A program made the translations under genes and the position numbers. A stretch of DNA of 64,000 nucleotides, from the NCBI GenBank assembly GCA_964509205.1, contig CAZDVW010000001.1, forward strand, positions 62,001 through 126,000, given 5' to 3'. This document shows, piece after piece, positions 61,824 to 64,000 of this stretch. This DNA is from Duodenibacillus sp964509205. Its GTDB lineage: Bacteria; Pseudomonadota; Gammaproteobacteria; Burkholderiales; Burkholderiaceae_F. The notes beneath the pieces were generated by a model. The model saw nothing but the letters and a program-made list of their open reading frames with translations, was not told the DNA's origin and ran no database searches. Position 1 is the first letter of the stretch; each line of letters opens with the position of its first letter.

Positions 61824-63239
61824 ATGTCGACTTCTTCTTTGCAACTCGGCATCTCTCAAAAGCAAAAGCAGCTCACTAAACCGCTTTTGCTTGAGACGGC
61901 AAAATTGCTTGCGCTTTCTCGGGAAGGAATCAAGGAAAAAGTGGAAGAAGAACTGGCGAACAATCCCTTTTTAGAATGTACGGAAACCGCACCCGAAGAG
62001 TCCGTTTCTCCCGACCCGCTTCCTTTTGATGAACCTGCCGGCATTGAAGCAGAATTTCCAGGTTCATCTTCCCTCGTAACCTGGAAGAAAACAACGAAGC
62101 GCATTGAAGCTGAGGAAGAGGAATCCGATCCGGCTGAATTTTTGAGTTATCCGGCAACGCTGCTGAATCATCTGACTCAGCAAATTAATCTTTTAGATCT
62201 GTCCGACGAAATCAAAAATCTTGCCCTTTGGATTGCCGGAAATCTAAACGAAGACGGTCTTTTGGATGACACTCTGGAATCCATCGCAAAAACCTGCCCA
62301 ATCGCAGCTCAACCGGAAAAATGGCAAAAGGCGCTTGTCGCCGTTCAAGGTCTTGACCCGGCCGGAGTTGGGGCAACAAGTTTGCTTGAAGTTCTTTCTT
62401 TGCAACTTCAGCATGCTCCAAAGGATGAAAAGACCCCGTTTCGAGTCCTTGCCGACACGATTCTCCGAGACCATTCGAATCTGTTGCTGAAAAACGATAA
62501 AAAAAACATTGCAAAAATTTTGAATCGAGAGGAGGCAGAAGTGGGCGAAGCTCTCTCCCTGCTCTCGGCCCTCAACCCGCACCCGTGCGCGCGATTTTTT
62601 GATATTAAAGACAATCAAGTCGTTCCGGATTTCTCTGTTCGAAAAAAGGGACGCAATCTCGTTCTCCTTTTTCATGAAGACGATGTTGCCAAACTTCAAT
62701 TCGACCAAAAGACGTATGCGCTTTTGCAAAAAGACAGACGAGAGAAACGTCAAGACATGGAGAACTTTGCGAAGAAAGCGAAATTCTTTCTTTTGGCGCT
62801 CTCACGAAGGAAAAAAACTCTCATCTCCATCGTGACTGCACTGTACAAAGCGCAAGAACAATTTTTTATCAAAGGACCACGCTTTCTTGCTCCCCTTAGC
62901 ATGCAAGAACTCGCTGACGCAACCGGTATTTCAAAATCAACTGTGAGCCGCGCCGTATCCGGAAAATACATTGAAACGCCTTTTGGTTTTTTCCCTCTGA
63001 AGCACTTTTTCTCAGTTGCCATTAAGACAAATTCTTCTGAAACCATTGGTGCCACAAATGTGCGTGAACGTATCCGTCTCCTCATTGAAAAGGAAGATCC
63101 TCAACACCCACTAAGCGACAGTGAGATCACAAAGAAGTTGGGGGCCGAAGGCATCTGCGTTGCTCGCCGCACCGTCGCCAAGTATCGAGAAATGGAAAAA
63201 ATCCCTGCCAAATCGGAGCGGATTCGTCTGCTCCCATAG
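61824..63239 (+). CDS. rpoN: RNA polymerase sigma-54 factor
   Basis: 471 residues. Region I SLQLGISQKQKQLTKPLLLETAKLLAL binds activators, then an acidic region II (about 50-95), the core-binding region III (NLALWIAGNLNEDGLLDD, VQGLDPAGVGATSLLEVL), the HTH segment LSMQELADATGISKSTVSRAVSGKYIETPFG and the RpoN box VARRTVAKYREMEKIP. It directs transcription of nitrogen and other activator-dependent genes. ptsN follows without hpf between them. Confidence 0.97.
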   Translation: MSTSSLQLGISQKQKQLTKPLLLETAKLLALSREGIKEKVEEELANNPFLECTETAPEESVSPDPLPFDEPAGIEAEFPGSSSLVTWKKTTKRIEAEEEESDPAEFLSYPATLLNHLTQQINLLDLSDEIKNLALWIAGNLNEDGLLDDTLESIAKTCPIAAQPEKWQKALVAVQGLDPAGVGATSLLEVLSLQLQHAPKDEKTPFRVLADTILRDHSNLLLKNDKKNIAKILNREEAEVGEALSLLSALNPHPCARFFDIKDNQVVPDFSVRKKGRNLVLLFHEDDVAKLQFDQKTYALLQKDRREKRQDMENFAKKAKFFLLALSRRKKTLISIVTALYKAQEQFFIKGPRFLAPLSMQELADATGISKSTVSRAVSGKYIETPFGFFPLKHFFSVAIKTNSSETIGATNVRERIRLLIEKEDPQHPLSDSEITKKLGAEGICVARRTVAKYREMEKIPAKSERIRLLP

Positions 63240-63320
63240 ATCAAAACCCGACAGGGGCAGAAAAATCATCTTCTACAGTTTCTATATACTCTTTACAGAG
63301 GAGAGATTTCATTTCTGACA

Positions 63321-63788
63321 ATGAACCACATTACAAAATTACTGAACCCTCGTGAGAACATTCTTCTCGAGGCAGAAGTCTCAAGCCGCAAACGCCTTTT
63401 CGAAGAAGCGGCCAAAGTTCTTTCTACTGCGGCCGGCGTTCCGGCTCAAAATGTTTTCGATGCGCTGATTGCCCGCGAAAAACTTGGATCAACCGGTCTC
63501 GGCCAGTTAGCGGCCATTCCGCATGCTCGAATCTGCGGCGTCGTGGATCCCTGTTTATGCCTGATACGCACCAGCGCACCAATTGACTTCGGCGGCCCGG
63601 CCCAGACCTCTGCTCAGTTATTTTTCATTATCGCCATTCCAGAGAACTCCCCGGAAGCCTACCTGGACATTCTCTCCGAAATTGCCAGCCTTCTGCAGGA
63701 TTCCAATGCAAGAACAGCCCTGATGAAAGCGGAATCCCCCGGTGAAATCGTCACAGTCATTACTGATTGGGAACCTACAACACACTAG
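63321..63788 (+). CDS. ptsN: PTS-Ntr EIIA component PtsN
   Basis: 155 residues. The EIIA-Ntr fold is visible: ITKLLNPRENILLEAEVSSRKRLFEEAAKVL, LIAREKLGSTGLGQLAAIPHARI with the phosphorylated His, and LFFIIAIPENSPEAYLDILSEIASLL. It works in the regulatory phosphotransferase relay linked to nitrogen, potassium and envelope stress. The ribosome site GGAG is unusually far (about 16 bases) from the ATG. Between rpoN and rapZ. Confidence 0.93.
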   Translation: MNHITKLLNPRENILLEAEVSSRKRLFEEAAKVLSTAAGVPAQNVFDALIAREKLGSTGLGQLAAIPHARICGVVDPCLCLIRTSAPIDFGGPAQTSAQLFFIIAIPENSPEAYLDILSEIASLLQDSNARTALMKAESPGEIVTVITDWEPTTH

Positions 63789-63802
63789 AGAGGACTTTTA
63801 AG

Positions 63803-64000
63803 ATGACAATCACTCATTCGCAAATGCGCCTTATCATCGTTACCGGACTTTCTGGATCTGGTAAGTCCGTCGCCATCCGTCAGTTGGAAGACAACGGTTA
63901 CTACTGTTTGGACAACCTTCCGATTGATTTTCTCATTCCTGTTATTGAACATCTCGGTCAACGCGGTATTGAACGAATCGCTGTTGCTGCGGATGCCCGA
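63803..64000 (+). CDS. rapZ: RNase adapter/nucleotide-binding protein RapZ, N-terminal part
   Basis: 66 residues are visible before the window ends. The Walker A loop VTGLSGSGKSVAIRQLEDNGYYCLDNLP matches the YvcJ/RapZ family, followed by the IERIAVAADAR strand. RapZ binds nucleotides and, in enterobacteria, steers decay of the GlmZ small RNA. It follows ptsN by 14 bases with no hprK between them. Confidence 0.93.
   Translation, partial: MTITHSQMRLIIVTGLSGSGKSVAIRQLEDNGYYCLDNLPIDFLIPVIEHLGQRGIERIAVAADAR

Overview
The window looks like a chromosomal segment of a Gram-negative, anaerobic or microaerophilic betaproteobacterium, most likely a gut Sutterellaceae (Sutterella/Parasutterella-like Burkholderiales). 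This rests on recognised gene content and order: sspA-sspB, hslVU-dksA with the single-cysteine DksA type, accB-accC-prmA followed by a DUF3426 zinc-ribbon protein and a PfkB kinase, and kdsD-kdsC-lptC-lptA-lptB-rpoN-ptsN-rapZ. Added to these are anaerobic C4-dicarboxylate functions (two Dcu-type carriers, an oxygen-sensitive class I fumarase, an FNR-type box) and large autotransporters with extended signal peptides. The species is inferred; no database search was possible.

Layout. 1-2.0 kb: an autotransporter (minus strand, cut by the window edge) with a structured leader. 2.3-3.5 kb: sspA, sspB, tRNA-Thr. 3.7-6.2 kb: an AAA-ATPase/PD-(D/E)XK protein and an orphan gene. 6.3-12.8 kb: an EamA exporter, then a lyase-Dcu-MarC-LysR run and a TRIC-family protein. 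12.9-19.7 kb: an eight-gene minus-strand operon coding for a TonB-dependent receptor, a methyltransferase, a ZnuABC-like ABC transporter and TonB-ExbB-ExbD, behind a 35-bp palindrome. 19.8-23.6 kb: a DUF4143 ATPase, an AEC carrier and an NCS2 purine permease. 23.7-26.3 kb: class I fumarase followed by a paralogue of its N-terminal domain that has lost the iron-sulphur cysteines. 26.6-32.0 kb: a subtilisin-type autotransporter divergent from dcuB. 32.2-43.2 kb: housekeeping genes (mnmA, engB, hemB, sppA, HAD nucleotidase, hslUV, dksA, lipoprotein, mgtE). 43.5-45.0 kb: a hipBA toxin-antitoxin locus whose hipA is frameshifted at an A8 tract. 45.2-55.0 kb: aroE, an RNB exoribonuclease, mpl, accBC, prmA, DUF3426 and PfkB genes. 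55.3-58.0 kb: an M20 amidohydrolase with a two-gene membrane system. 58.3-64.0 kb: the Kdo/Lpt/rpoN/PTS-Ntr run, ending inside rapZ.

How the genes fit together. DcuB, the Dcu paralogue, class I fumarase and the fumarate-releasing lyase fit a lifestyle built on fumarate/succinate exchange and fumarate respiration. The TonB operon covers every step needed to move one ligand, probably a metal or metal chelate, from the cell surface to the cytoplasm. The most interesting points are the Tat-signalled, ligand-poor binding protein in that operon, the degenerate fumarase paralogue, the hipA homopolymer frameshift, and the lyase-Dcu pair.
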